Of a DNA stretch of 64,000 nucleotides, positions 1 to 10,468 are shown piece by piece. Position numbers and translations under genes: made by a program. The notes under the pieces are model-generated. The model saw only the letters and a program-made list of their open reading frames with translations. It did not search any database and was not told where the DNA came from. How positions within the stretch are numbered: the first letter of the stretch is position 1; each line of letters begins with the position of its first letter. This DNA comes from Stenopsyche tienmushanensis (lineage: Eukaryota; Arthropoda; Insecta; Trichoptera; Stenopsychidae): assembly GCA_008973525.1 (NCBI GenBank), contig WACJ01000132.1, positions 558,001 to 622,000 of the forward strand. The letters are read 5' to 3'.

Positions 1-1569
1 CTGATCCAATGATAGTCATTGGTTTTTTTCAATCAAAATTATTTTACAGTACCTATTTATCATCATAATTGATAATTTGGGCAATTATTATTGCTGATCA
101 AATGCAATTAGCGAAAATTCATAGAGAACCCAAATACCTTTTTTTTAATTTAATTTTCCAATAGGATGAACATATTCCCAAGTAATTGTTTCTGGAGATA
201 TAAAATGAATGGACAATTCCCTGATTGTTTTACGAAAACCTGATTTCATCGATGATGTCAGTAAATCATCATCCAATTTAGGAAACCTTTTCGTTTATGA
301 ATCGTCCTTGTAAACATTTCAGCGTTTTATATTTTTTTATCAACCCTTGATACATATTTAGCTTTAAAAATTCCTGATTGCATCTTTATCTTTAATTCGT
401 TCGACTTTATTCTTTGGTCTTGATATTCAAATCCAAATTTAAAAAAAATGTGTGTCTTGATTTGTGCCTCAATACAAATTAAGAGTCTCAAAACTTTGAT
501 TATTTTCGATTTTTTTTTATAGCTTGAAAATACTGCAAAATGTATATAAAACTAATTTGAATGGCTGTAACTTAATATAGAGTTATAGCGTTAATACAGA
601 CATCAAAGCTATATTTAGTATGAATCGTAATTAATATTCGACAAGTCGATAAAACTAATCACAACATGAAACCATATCATAAAACGATGAACACACGGTG
701 CGATTTTGCATTAATTTAAAATTTTATTTGCATACGAATTTATTGCAAACAGACACGAATTTGCACATATGTGTATGTGGTAAAACAAACAATTTATTGC
801 ATTCATGAGGTTGAATTGCAATCCTCCCATGCATTCAAGATTTGCATAATTTCGTTCCATGCACCGAGCGAGGAATTATGTCAATGCAGTTTTAATGCAA
901 TTTGCAGATTTTATCTCAAACACAGGATTTAGTCATTTTAATGTATTACTTTGCATGAGAGCTCTTTTCTCTGCAAATCCTAGCTCTATTATTTTGGATT
1001 ACATTGTTGCAAATTTTTGCAAACGCCCCTACGTAACAGAGGCCGCGTTTAAATTTAATATGTTTCAAGCATGCCATTATTATAGATTCGAACTTATTTA
1101 ACGACGCATAAAAATCAGATCAAAGCATATACAAGCCGAATGATGATCGTTTCGTGAAATTCATATTGTCGGAGTGTAAATTGATTCAAAATTTATATTT
1201 GTTTAAATACGAAGTCAAGAAATATCGCAGACATTGATGTGACTTTATAGGCCTCAAAATTGCAAGTCGTTGATTAAAAAAAACCGCACATTTACGACAT
1301 CATTTTAAGCCGAGCTCTGAATAAATTATGTTTAACCACTCTGTTCTTCATCAACATTTTTTATCGCCGCATTTTTATTATTTGGTAGTGTTGCTCGAAA
1401 TGGCCAAATTTGTAGGTGAGAACAAAAAGACGATGTTTTTGACGATGAATTGAATTTAATTCGAAAAAGCTTAATCAGATTTGACCCTTTTTGCAATCGA
1501 ATGGGTCTATATTTTCATTATTTGGGTCATTACGTTTAAAGTTCTATTGTGATATCGAATGTATATGGG
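1..1569. other. AT-rich non-coding stretch
   Basis: No gene is seen. The only open frame (859-1101, + strand, 80 codons) has no recognisable motif and fits chance in AT-rich DNA. Between about 680 and 1080 the words TTTGCA, TTGCAT and ATGCAA recur many times on both strands, a composition seen again near 36.7, 39.9 and 45.1 kb. Confidence 0.6.
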
Positions 1570-1579
1570 TGAGTAAATA

Positions 1580-1612
1580 TATATTTTTAAATAATCCTAC
1601 GAACTTATTTTG
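1580..1612 (-). mobile_element. mariner TIR fragment (CTCAATAAGTTCGTAGGA family)
   Basis: The segment contains CCTACGAACTTATTTTGTGA. Read on the minus strand this resembles the terminal inverted repeat of the mariner remnant at 31322-31787 and the single end at 11746-11790. No partner end was found nearby, so this is an orphan end. It lies about 65 bases upstream of the LINE insertion. Confidence 0.4.
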
Positions 1613-1674
1613 TGAGTGTATATATTTTAATAAGGATGAATTGGGTTAAAATCTACAATAAATTTATAATTTAA

Positions 1675-3483
1675 CTTGAAATATCGTGTTATGTTAATTA
1701 CATTCGTACTGTTGAAGAATCCATTAAATTACATCCCAAACACTTCTGGTCATATATAAAGTCTAAAAAGAATCTGAATTCTATGCCCAGTAGCATGTAC
1801 CTGGGTGACAAAACATATAACACTGGCACCGATATTTGTGATGCCTTTTCCGATCTCTTCCGTTCCAGCTTTGTAGATCCTCCACCCAATAAAACCACCA
1901 TTACTTCATCTACCCAACCGATTTGTGATATTTCTAAAGTGCATATAGATACTGATGTAGTTAAGAATTTACTTCATGCTATTGACCCGTCGAAATCTTG
2001 CGGTCCAGATAATTTACCTGGAATTTTTTTACTGAAGTGTGCTGATACTATATCAGTACCTATTACAATTTTATTCCGTAAATCTATCTATGCGTGTGCA
2101 GTGCCAGTTTTGTGGAAAAAGGCCTTCATTACACCGATATATAAGAAAGGGGCTAAGACCGATATATCCAATTACCGTCCTATCTCAAAGCTTTGTATCA
2201 TATCCAAGATTCTCGAGAAAATTATTTATAACCAGGTATATCCTGCTTTAAAGCAGTCTTTTAGCCCTAGCCAACATGGCTTTCTTAGAGGCCGCTCGGC
2301 TGTCACTAATCTCGTACTTCTCAATGACTTCCTGACGGAAACAATGCACCAAAGAGCTCAGGCTGACGTGGTTTACACTGACTTCAGTAAAGCTTTTGAT
2401 CGAATACGACATGACATCCTTCTCAGTAAACTTAATAACATTGGAATTAATGGTGATTTGTTGAGATGGTTTTCATCCTATATTGATAATCGAACTCAAG
2501 CTGTTGTCACCAACAATTACATCTCGGGGTGGGTCCCTGTACCTAGTGGTGTTCCTCAGGGTTCCTTGATTGGTCCTCTGTTGTTTGCAATATTCTTATA
2601 CGACGTTGATACTTGTCTTACCTCCTCTAAATTATTGTGCTTTGCGGATGATATCAAAGTTTATAATACTATCTCGTCAATGAGCGATGCAATGGCGCTA
2701 CAAAGGGATCTGTACCGACTGCAGAAATATTGTGATGATCATTGCTTAGATCTTAACCCATCCAAATGTAGTATAATGAGCTTCACGCGAAAGCGTAATC
2801 CCATACTCTTCGATTACCAATTGAAAAATGAATTAGTGCAAAGGAGCGATTCACTACGAGACCTTGGGGTGTTTCATGATTCAAAGCTTTCTTTCAATCA
2901 ACATGTTAACTATATTATTTCTAAAGCTATGAAAGCCCTTGGGTTTATAATAAGAAGCTCTAGTGATTTTCGTCAAGTTAAAACACTGAAAATATTATAC
3001 TGTAGCCTTGTTCGAAGTCACTTAGAATATGCCTCGCAAATTTGGAATCCTTCTTATGATAAATATACTTCTCGCATAGAAAACGTCCAGAGAAAGTTCC
3101 TGCGGTTTATAAGCTATCGAACGCACAATAAATTTGAATCCAGATTTTATGAATTGCACTGTAGGAGGCATCATTTACTACCGCTAGATAAACGACGTAT
3201 TATCGCTGACGTTGCCCTCTTTTTCAAAATAGCCCAAAGCGAGGTTGATTGTCCGGACCTTCTCTCGAAAATCAGCATAAGAACCTCATCTACTCCTCTT
3301 CGCCATAGCTCGCTGCTGTATGTGCCTCATTCAAATACCCACTATAGAAGTAATAGCTACATTCTGCGAACTAGCCACAATTTCAACAAACTTTGTGAAA
3401 TTTACAATTTTGACCTTTTTAATACTGAAATTAATACAGCAAAACAAGCCATTACCAATTCATTTTTTAGCTTCGGGGCCTAA
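1675..3483 (+). CDS. LINE reverse transcriptase, 5'-truncated, open frame intact
   Basis: This is the reverse transcriptase that would copy element RNA into DNA at a nicked chromosomal site. Counting from the first ATG (1783) there are 566 residues. The frame is open upstream to 1675 and encodes linker residues typical of LINE ORF2 (HFWSYIKSKK), so that ATG is not the native start. The fingers region contains NYRPIS. The palm has YTDFSKAFD with the catalytic Asp at about residue 200, then GVPQGSLIGPLLF and FADD at 287-290. The thumb and C-terminal region run to about 566, including SHLEYASQIWNP. There is no frameshift or internal stop. The apurinic endonuclease domain is absent. The clade is judged Jockey-like from motif style; R1 or CR1 relatives are not excluded. 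Confidence 0.9.
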   Translation, partial: LEISCYVNYIRTVEESIKLHPKHFWSYIKSKKNLNSMPSSMYLGDKTYNTGTDICDAFSDLFRSSFVDPPPNKTTITSSTQPICDISKVHIDTDVVKNLLHAIDPSKSCGPDNLPGIFLLKCADTISVPITILFRKSIYACAVPVLWKKAFITPIYKKGAKTDISNYRPISKLCIISKILEKIIYNQVYPALKQSFSPSQHGFLRGRSAVTNLVLLNDFLTETMHQRAQADVVYTDFSKAFDRIRHDILLSKLNNIGINGDLLRWFSSYIDNRTQAVVTNNYISGWVPVPSGVPQGSLIGPLLFAIFLYDVDTCLTSSKLLCFADDIKVYNTISSMSDAMALQRDLYRLQKYCDDHCLDLNPSKCSIMSFTRKRNPILFDYQLKNELVQRSDSLRDLGVFHDSKLSFNQHVNYIISKAMKALGFIIRSSSDFRQVKTLKILYCSLVRSHLEYASQIWNPSYDKYTSRIENVQRKFLRFISYRTHNKFESRFYELHCRRHHLLPLDKRRIIADVALFFKIAQSEVDCPDLLSKISIRTSSTPLRHSSLLYVPHSNTHYRSNSYILRTSHNFNKLCEIYNFDLFNTEINTAKQAITNSFFSFGA

Positions 3484-3489
3484 TATGCT

Positions 3490-3760
3490 AACTTTATAAA
3501 AAAAAATTATTATTAGTTATTTTTATTATTTCATTATTATTAATTGTGATTATTTATTATTATCAGTTATTATTATATTATTATTATTAATTGTGATTAT
3601 TTATTATTATTATTATTATCTATGATTATTTATTATTATTGATTATTATATTTGTTTTTATTTATTATTGGATATTACTATTTTTATTGTTATTATTAAA
3701 CATTATCAATTGTTATTATTATTATTATCATTATTATTTTTGTAAAGATGTATTTAGTGA
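3490..3760. repeat. ATT/TTA-rich simple repeat in LINE 3' region
   Basis: Degenerate runs of ATT, TTA and TAATTGTGATTATT follow the RT stop codon. They are best read as the expanded 3' untranslated region of the LINE. The open frames here are low complexity and not genes. Confidence 0.8.
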
Positions 3761-3873
3761 CTTTTCTTTTTTTTCTCTCTTTTTGTACTTCGTTTCTATT
3801 GGCGAATATCTTTTATTAGCTTCGAGTTGTTTATTGTATTTTTCTACTTTGTATTATCAGCTGTTGATATTCC

Positions 3874-3911
3874 AAATAAAATAAAATAAAATAAAATAAA
3901 ATAAAATAAAA
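3874..3911 (+). repeat. (AAAAT)n tail of the LINE
   Basis: Seven or more perfect AAAAT units mark the 3' end of the retrotransposon. Such short tandem tails are common for LINEs without a pure poly(A) tail. Confidence 0.85.
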
Positions 3912-4014
3912 CATATATACAGAATGTTTTGTACATTGACCGAGAGAATTTTTTTTGGGGGCTAAAGGGGTATTTTATTACGTTTACAACATAGGCCCTG
4001 TGTCCTAAGTAGTA

Positions 4015-4143
4015 CCCTATTCTGTGGCTCATACGGTCTTCAGACCTGACACCACTGAATTTATTCGACTGGGGACGTGCCCTATTCCGTGGCTCGTACG
4101 GCCTTCAGACCTGACACCACTGGATTTCTTTGTTTAGGGAGGT
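4015..4143 (+). repeat. 65-bp tandem repeat from a mariner-like transposase segment, 2 units
   Basis: Two direct copies (4015-4079 and 4080-4143) share GACCTGACACCACTG with start points 65 bases apart (4043 and 4108). Each unit reads on the + strand as ...SDLTPLDF..., the catalytic signature around the last Asp of Tc1/mariner-type transposases (SPDLTPLDFFLWG). The period is not a multiple of three, so the two copies lie in different frames and cannot encode a protein. A second locus (34727-34855) carries the same duplication. Confidence 0.75.
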
Positions 4144-5621
4144 ACAAAAGAATTAATTTACACAACAGGATGCTCACAAAAGAAATCCTAATTGGAAGAA
4201 TAATCGTCGCATTAATTTTGTGAATAAGCTTAATAAAAATATATTTTATTGATTTATCAAATAAAAATATTTTAATTGTATGAATAAAATTAGTAGAAAA
4301 CATGAATGATTAATCATTTTGTTAATAAACGTATTTGAATAAGAAATATGTCCAAGTATTCACGAACAGCGAGTGACTATAAGAAGTGATATCTTGTTTG
4401 GGTCTTAATTTAATGTGTAGTGAGAGTAAAACTTTCTAATTTATTAACCAAATCGTAAAAACAAATATAAAAATATACCATGGATATGATTGTAAACTTG
4501 GCTAGATCTTCAGCTTTTCTATTCTATAATAATCTACAATTTTAATTATTTATCCCTTTGATGAGTATGAACGCCGATGTGCGTTCAGAGCACCATATAA
4601 CTTTATTTTCGTTTTATATCCCGTTTCTATTTCAAATTATGATGTCAAACATTACATATACGATCAGTTTTATTGTTTTATCAAAAAATCAGCTGACTGA
4701 TCAATAGATAATCAAAATATTTGCTTAAAATAGCAAAGTGTTAGGAAGCATTAGTACTAAGGCGTTATATTCAAAATACTTATTTTTTGGTGAATGAAAA
4801 ACATCCAAGGTTGAGTAAATGGCATAATATAGGTCTAAGGTCTATTGGACAGTAAAAATAATAACTAGTGACTTCATAACGTGTACAATTTTTTTCAATA
4901 TCGTCTGATAATGAATATACTATAGTGGTTATTACACATATATCTAGCGATATTTATTAATCCGATACCATCGTTTAGTATTTTGAAAAGAAACTGAAAT
5001 TCCTCTTGTAAACACTATCATATTTAAGGCCATAAAACTAAATATGCCTCATTTTTAAAGAAAGTCAAAGCTACTGCTAAAATGTTGTATACAATCTTTA
5101 TCAACCGCTATATTGAATTTAGTCGAACAAAATTCGGTATAACAGTGCTTTCATGGAAAGTGGGTCGTTGTAGAGATATAATCATGTTAAAGGAAGAATA
5201 TAATACTATCGCATTTCAAAAATCGTATCGTGTACCTCCGGCTTTATGGATCACGTGTTCAATGAATCTTATGAGGGTCAAAAGGTCAGCACGTGCTATA
5301 ATAAAGTTTCATTTCACTCAATTTCACATCGGATTTGAGTGATTGAATCGAAGGAAAATGGTCTTGAGATGGAAAACACTTTTGGAAAATTTAAAAAATC
5401 GAATAAAATCCACGCCGGCTTTCCGAGTCCAACTGCGGTTCTTCGTCCATTTGTCTCGATTATTTTTAAAACGCGTCCATTAAAGGGTTCAAATGTATGA
5501 TTGTCCTATTTTTTCCGCTTTGCATCCCTTAACAGCATCACTTAGGCAGCATCTGTTTAACGTGCAAGTAACGCAAACGGTTATTCCCGGGCCCGGCGAA
5601 CCCCATTAAAGAAAATGGTCC
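4144..5621. other. AT-rich stretch, no gene seen
   Basis: Short open frames (4082-4303 minus, 5082-5342 plus) show no family signature. Nothing else can be supported here. Confidence 0.5.
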
Positions 5622-5693
5622 TCCGGAATAGCACAGTGGTCATTATCCTTCTTATGCTTCAAAGCTTGGTGGTTTGATTCAATGTTAAACTGC
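5622..5693 (+). repeat. tRNA-like relic (SINE head or tRNA pseudogene)
   Basis: An A-box-like word TAGCACAGTGG (5629-5639) and a B-box-like word GGTTTGATTCA (5671-5681) are spaced as in tRNA genes. The acceptor and anticodon arms do not pair well, so this is not a working tRNA. It may be a SINE promoter relic or chance. Confidence 0.3.
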
Positions 5694-6595
5694 AGAAAAG
5701 CATGATTTTTTTTATGAAGAAAATATATTTGCGCTATAAGCTGATTGATGCTTATTAAAGCGCAAAATTTATTATATGTTTAGGGATGAAATACTGTCAA
5801 ATCCATAGACGTGACAAAACTGTATACAAGTCAAATGTCAGCGTCTATAACATCAATATATGATATCAATGTCGGATATTGTGGAAATGGGAAAATTGCA
5901 ACGTTTTCCGCATCATCATAAAAATGTCGGCTTTTTCTTATAAATATTATCTCATGGCTTTTGGTTTTCACCCCACATCATTATTTTTATACTGAAATAT
6001 CTGCAGACTGAAGCATTGTCACAAATATACAATACACCGATCAAATTAAAAGTTTCAACGAGGTATTCGTAAAAAACCATTTAAATAGTATCTATATAAA
6101 TACAAAATATAATGCATGGATCTAATTAATACTAGAGATATATCCTTACTATCATATCCTAGTATTTTTTTTTGCTTTTATGGTTATTATTAATGAAATG
6201 TTACTATTATATAACAAAATATATGTTTTTCACAGTTTTGTAATTAAGAAGTTATGTATGATGTTTACCTATTTCTACCAATATCCGTTAATGTGACGGC
6301 AAAACTCATTTTATGCTATAAATGTGGAACTAATCAGAACTCAAACAATTGATATAATTCATTATTCCATGAAGAACCTCTATCTCACATGTCAAACCAA
6401 ATATCAATACACTGAGACCATACACGTTCGATCTATATTGATTTATTTGTAGAATTGGATATTAAAAATATCGGTAAATCTGGTGTTAAAAATTGGTTTA
6501 CGATAGTTTTTAACCTTTTAACCGCCTGCGATTTTATAGATATTAGAAATTGCGTATTAACGTATATTTTTAATTGTCTAAAGGCGATTTGTATG
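5694..6595. other. AT-rich stretch, no gene seen
   Basis: No coding signature, RNA gene or bounded repeat was recognised. Confidence 0.5.
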
Positions 6596-6603
6596 TTTTA
6601 GCA

Positions 6604-7251
6604 CAGCGATCCTTAAACTGAGGTCCACGAAACCATTACCGAGGGTCCGCGAAAACATAAAAAAACATTTATCCATACTTAAACAAGAAATTTTCGGGGA
6701 ACTATTTACAGAATATAAGAAGATCTATTCTGACCAATATATGATCAAGAAATGTTTGTTTGTTTGAAAATTAAGGGACGTTTCTATCTTGTTGGCTCGA
6801 AAAAATCATTTTTTTCGTGTATCGGAAAAAAACAATGTTTAAAAATACGTTCAGTAAATTTCAAGTCGATATAAATGAAATTCGCAAAAGTTATAGGCCG
6901 GCAAGCAGTTAAAAAAAAACAAACATTGTCGATAACACACAATATCCGGCCATTTTTTTGCGTAAACAAATAACAAACTTGAATTCGAAATCATTATTAG
7001 TCGATAAATCTGTGCTAACGATCTATACAATCGTGCGATGTATGCGGGGAAGCTCTCCGTCTCAGTCTCCCGAACTGCGCTAAGTTCTCTCTGTCTCTGT
7101 CTGTCTTCGAGCTTCAATGTACAAGAATGCTCTTTCTGAATAGTGGAGGGGGCTACGGAGGGTCCTCGTAATTACTCCCGTAGGGGTTAAAAAGACGAAA
7201 AAAGTTTGCTCAAGAAGGGGTCCGTGGACTACATAAGTTTAAGAACCGCTG
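6604..7251. mobile_element. non-autonomous hAT element with TIRs and 8-bp TSD
   Basis: The left end is CAGCGATCCTTAAACT and the right end on the minus strand is CAGCGGTTCTTAAACT, giving 16-bp TIRs with two mismatches. The flanks are TTTTAGCA (6596-6603) and TTCTAGCA (7252-7259), an 8-bp target-site duplication with one change. The CAG(N)GGTTC terminus and 8-bp TSD are diagnostic of hAT. The 648-bp length and lack of a transposase frame make it non-autonomous. Open frames at 6784-7117 (minus) are not transposase-like. The internal segment 6777-6890 recurs inverted at 25797-25911. Confidence 0.85.
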
Positions 7252-7257
7252 TTCTAG

Positions 7258-7370
7258 CATATGCTTGTATACCACATGCCCTCCTGCGGGATCATTTACG
7301 GGTCCTGAGCATTTCTTGTTCAGGATTATCACAACACATAATTAATATTTTTACTTTTTATTAGTATTGT
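7258..7370 (+). repeat. dispersed repeat, second copy inverted near 46.2 kb
   Basis: The segment contains GAGCATTTCTTGTTCAGG. It aligns with the reverse complement of about 46145-46246, which has the same block followed by ACAACATATAATTAATATT. No ends or coding potential were identified. Confidence 0.65.
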
Positions 7371-7619
7371 ATACATACCAATTTATTAATTAACAGTTTT
7401 TTTACAAGGTATTTTAACCAATACACCTCAAAATGGATTCAGTTACGTAGCAAAGATCATATAATAGACAGCCCTGATTACCTCTGTTGAATTTATTTAA
7501 AAATCAAATGTAAACCAAAAGATCCAATAAAATTTGAAATTGGATTAATCAATATGTGTTTTTGACATGATTGTTTTTGTGTATTAAAAAATATTTATTT
7601 TTCTACGAAAAAACATAGT

Positions 7620-7635
7620 GACTCACCGGTGAGTC
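7620..7635. repeat. 16-bp perfect palindrome GACTCACCGGTGAGTC
   Basis: A perfect palindrome centred on CACCGGTG. A 22-bp palindrome with the same core lies at 46108-46129, beside the other copy of the repeat at 7258-7370. It may be a binding site or part of the dispersed element. Confidence 0.6.
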
Positions 7636-7749
7636 GGTGGCGTTAAAATTACTAAATATATTAAGTATAGAGTGGGCCATTAAGTTTTGCTTTTTTGAAA
7701 TAACTTTGAAAAATTGAATGCTGATTGTATTCAAATAAATGTTTATTTA

Positions 7750-8080
7750 TAAGAATAAAATATTTTGAAAAATTATTTCTTAAAAATAATATTGCCCAAA
7801 TCTGATCATTAGATTTTCGAAAACTTTTCGACACAAAACTCAGGATATGTTTTATGACAAATGTTCGCCTTTAACTAGAACATCGTCGCTGGTTTATTTA
7901 CATAGATTCGACTTTTAAAGTAACTCCATAAAAAAATCAGCTGGAGCTAGATCTGGGCTATGGGGAGGCAATGGAATACCTCCTCTAAAGCATCCTCTGC
8001 AACATTTTTTAACTACGGTTATTTTTTAGTTGGATGTATGGCAAGTTGCAGCATTTTGCTGCATCCAAGTCCTATTGTTG
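7750..8080 (-). pseudogene. decayed mariner-like transposase, C-terminal part
   Basis: Minus-strand reading gives a QQDGATCHT-like block (WMQQNAATCHT), then PPHSPDLAPADF, then SRIYVNKPAT. These are the second catalytic Asp region, the third catalytic region and the C-terminal part of a Tc1/mariner-superfamily transposase. Stops and frameshifts interrupt the frame and the upstream half is unrecognisable. The + strand open frame at 7960-8214 is a shadow. It belongs to the same QQDGATCH type as the remnant at 38400-38860. Confidence 0.75.
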
Positions 8081-9705
8081 TAACCAACAAACTGCTACAA
8101 TTGTGGTTGAAAAATAAAATCATAATATTTTCATATATTCTGGAGAATCAACTGTTACAGAATTATCGCGTGCATTTTCAAAGATGTATTCTTTTGAGAA
8201 TGCAAAAGAAATAGATAATGCCTTTGACAATGTCTTTGTTGTTTTAACTTTGGTTTTCCTTGCTTTAGAATCTGCAATTTTATTTATATTAAATTTTCGA
8301 AAATCTAAGGGTCAGATTTGAGGAATCCCAACGATACGGCGGTCATTTGATCAATATTATGTTTAAGAAATAATTTTCCCCAAAAAAGGAACATCGTTAA
8401 TTATATTTATCTAAGTAAAACGTTGTCTTCTTATCCAAATTATACACAAAAAACTATTTGCTTAAGCACTTCTATACTTAAATGGTTTCCATTATGATTT
8501 AATGTATATGAAAGTGGACCTTGAACGTTGTTGAATAAAATTAATGCTATATTACAAAATATTATGTTTCTTTTAATACAGCAAAATATCTATTGAAGTA
8601 AACATGCGAAAAAGTAATTAATGCTTTTTTGCATTTAATACTTTTGAATTGACCCCCATTTTTTTTATAATATAATCAGAGCTTTGTATATAAAGTAAAA
8701 TTGTATGTTAATAAATCTTAATTATTTTAAGCAGTTATAGCATTATAAAGATTGGCTCCGTCAATATTAAATCATCGAAGTTGTGGCATGAGCTTATTTC
8801 ATGTTCACTCCGAACTTTTGTTGTTCATAATATAATTTTAAGCATAAAAGTTGAACTTGTTGAAGTATTGAACGGATCCTAATCTAATATAATACGATAC
8901 ATAGGCTTGGCTTTCATTGCATTAAAAATTCTCTGTTCGAATGTCTCAAGGCGGCCCATGAAATAAAGCATGAATTACAACCACCATTAAGCAGGGGTTG
9001 TAAAATTTTTATATTTTATGCAAATGCGAAAATTGTCCGAGTCAATTATTTAAATGTACACCTTTTTTTGTTGCGTAAAACGACATTTATTCGTGTCTCC
9101 CGTTTGACGTTTTCGAGCAAAAACTTTCAGTTTAATTAAAGTTGGTTCCGTGGAACCTTTTCGCTCATTATTCAAAATTAAGCGAACCAAATCTCTCTTT
9201 GCTCTCCTATACATCCACAGGGCAATTATTGTTGATGGGTGTTGCTCAAACCGGGTTCCAGTTGATAAAAATTCTGGGAATTTAGTATGCGTGCATTTGC
9301 CCCACCAGGAAATCTTTTGATGAAGGAGTTTTTCTAGTCGGTTGAAATACATCGCATGGATAATTAAACAATCATCCAGGGATTGAGTGCTTTTTCATTC
9401 GTTTGTTCCATCAGGTTTTTATGTAGAAAGTTATTGCTATGGTTTTGGGTTCGCAGAAAGGGTCGTTAATGTGGACTATCGTACCCTAATTCGCGCCAAA
9501 ACCAAGCATCTGTCAATTTATGCTTTTTTAACACCCACTTTCTAAATTACCATTTATTTTCAATTAAATTTGTTATAAGCATATTATTGCTACAATTATT
9601 TACATTCAAAAATATAGCACAAATATAATTATTAAGGACGATAAGGTTCAAAATCATTATAGAAGAAGAATGTATGATTTAATTTATATCATAATTTTGC
9701 TCAAA
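8081..9705. other. AT-rich stretch, no gene seen
   Basis: A 100-codon open frame (9050-9352, minus) has no recognised motif. It is rich in Lys and Arg and is probably chance. Confidence 0.5.
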
Positions 9706-9707
9706 TA

Positions 9708-10466
9708 TTAGATAAAGCGGAAAGAAATGTCATTTTTTTGGTTGCGTCTTTGCCGTCAGTTTGTCTCTAGTTGCTGTCGAGTGAATACGTCAAACTTGGT
9801 GTCATTTTAAAGCTCTGTTGTTTGTTTAAATTTTTCAAATATATTTATATTTTTTTAGCCATATTGAAAATGTCCAAGCCAGAAATTGATGAGACCCAGT
9901 TGCGATCTTATTTACTGTTTTTATTCGATAAAGGATTAAAAGCAAAAAAAAGCTACCCAAAGCATCTGTGATACATATGGCAACATATCAAATATTCGAA
10001 AATGCTACAGAAGGTTCAAAAAATTCAAAAGGGGCGACAGAGATTTGAAAAATAAACCAAAATCAGGACGACCTCCAATAATCGATGATGACGCATTAAA
10101 TTCTCTGGTAGAATCTGATCTTTGAAAAACAATAAAGGAATTATTGCTATACATCGGCTGTCCCTGGTCGATAGTAAAAGACCATTTTAAAAGACTCAGG
10201 AAAAAACATAGACAGAGAATTTGGGTACCGCACGAGTTGTCATCAACGGTCTTAGAACAACGGATAACCATTTGTTCATCGCTATTGTGCAGGTATGGAT
10301 CTGTTCCATTTAAAAAAAAAATCGTTGCTGGGGATGAGAAGTGGGTCCTCTACAACAGTCTGAGAAGGAAAAACATTGGCTTTCTTGAAATCAAGTACCT
10401 GTTTCTACCCCTTGACCTCGTTTCCCCAAATAACAAAAAAATGACATTTCTTTCCGCTTTATCTAA
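9708..10466 (+). mobile_element. mariner element, internally deleted, copy 1
   Basis: TIRs begin TTAGATAAAGCGGAAAGAAA at the left and are matched exactly at the right, extending about 30 bases. The element is flanked by TA (9706-9707 and 10467-10468), the mariner target duplication. Its length of 759 bp compares with about 1.3 kb for a full mariner. The 3' half of the transposase, after the first catalytic Asp region, is deleted. The TIRs look intact, so it could have been moved by a transposase supplied elsewhere. Confidence 0.9.
9870..10397 (+). pseudogene. mariner transposase, N-terminal half, frameshifted
   Basis: The start is MSKPEIDETQLRSYLLFLF. A frameshift near residue 27 then leads to SICDTYGN, KPKSGRPPIIDDD (linker after the first helix-turn-helix), IGCPWSIVKDH (second HTH), WVPHELS and GDEKWVLY, which holds the first catalytic Asp. 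One in-frame TGA lies after VESDL. Sequence for the second and third catalytic Asp is missing. It is one of two sister copies; the other is at 13298-13635. Confidence 0.85.
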
Positions 10467-10468
10467 TA

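Larger units (their letters stand above)
1675..3911 (+). mobile_element. 5'-truncated non-LTR retrotransposon (Jockey-like LINE)
   Basis: The element consists of a reverse transcriptase ORF, a T-rich 3' region with many ATT units and a terminal (AAAAT)n tail. ORF1 and the endonuclease domain are missing, which is the usual result of incomplete target-primed reverse transcription. The coding frame is already open at 1675, just after an in-frame TAA at 1672-1674, so the truncation point is near there. No target-site duplication could be fixed because both flanks are AT-rich. The intact ORF suggests a fairly recent insertion. Confidence 0.85.

Noticed and set aside
859..1101. 80-codon + open frame as a gene
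   Set aside because: No motif, no splice or promoter context, and composition equal to the flanking AT-rich DNA.
3639..3884. Hydrophobic + frame as a small membrane protein
   Set aside because: It is a translation of the ATT-rich simple repeat in the LINE 3' region.
9050..9352. 100-codon minus open frame as a gene
   Set aside because: No family motif and no supporting signals.
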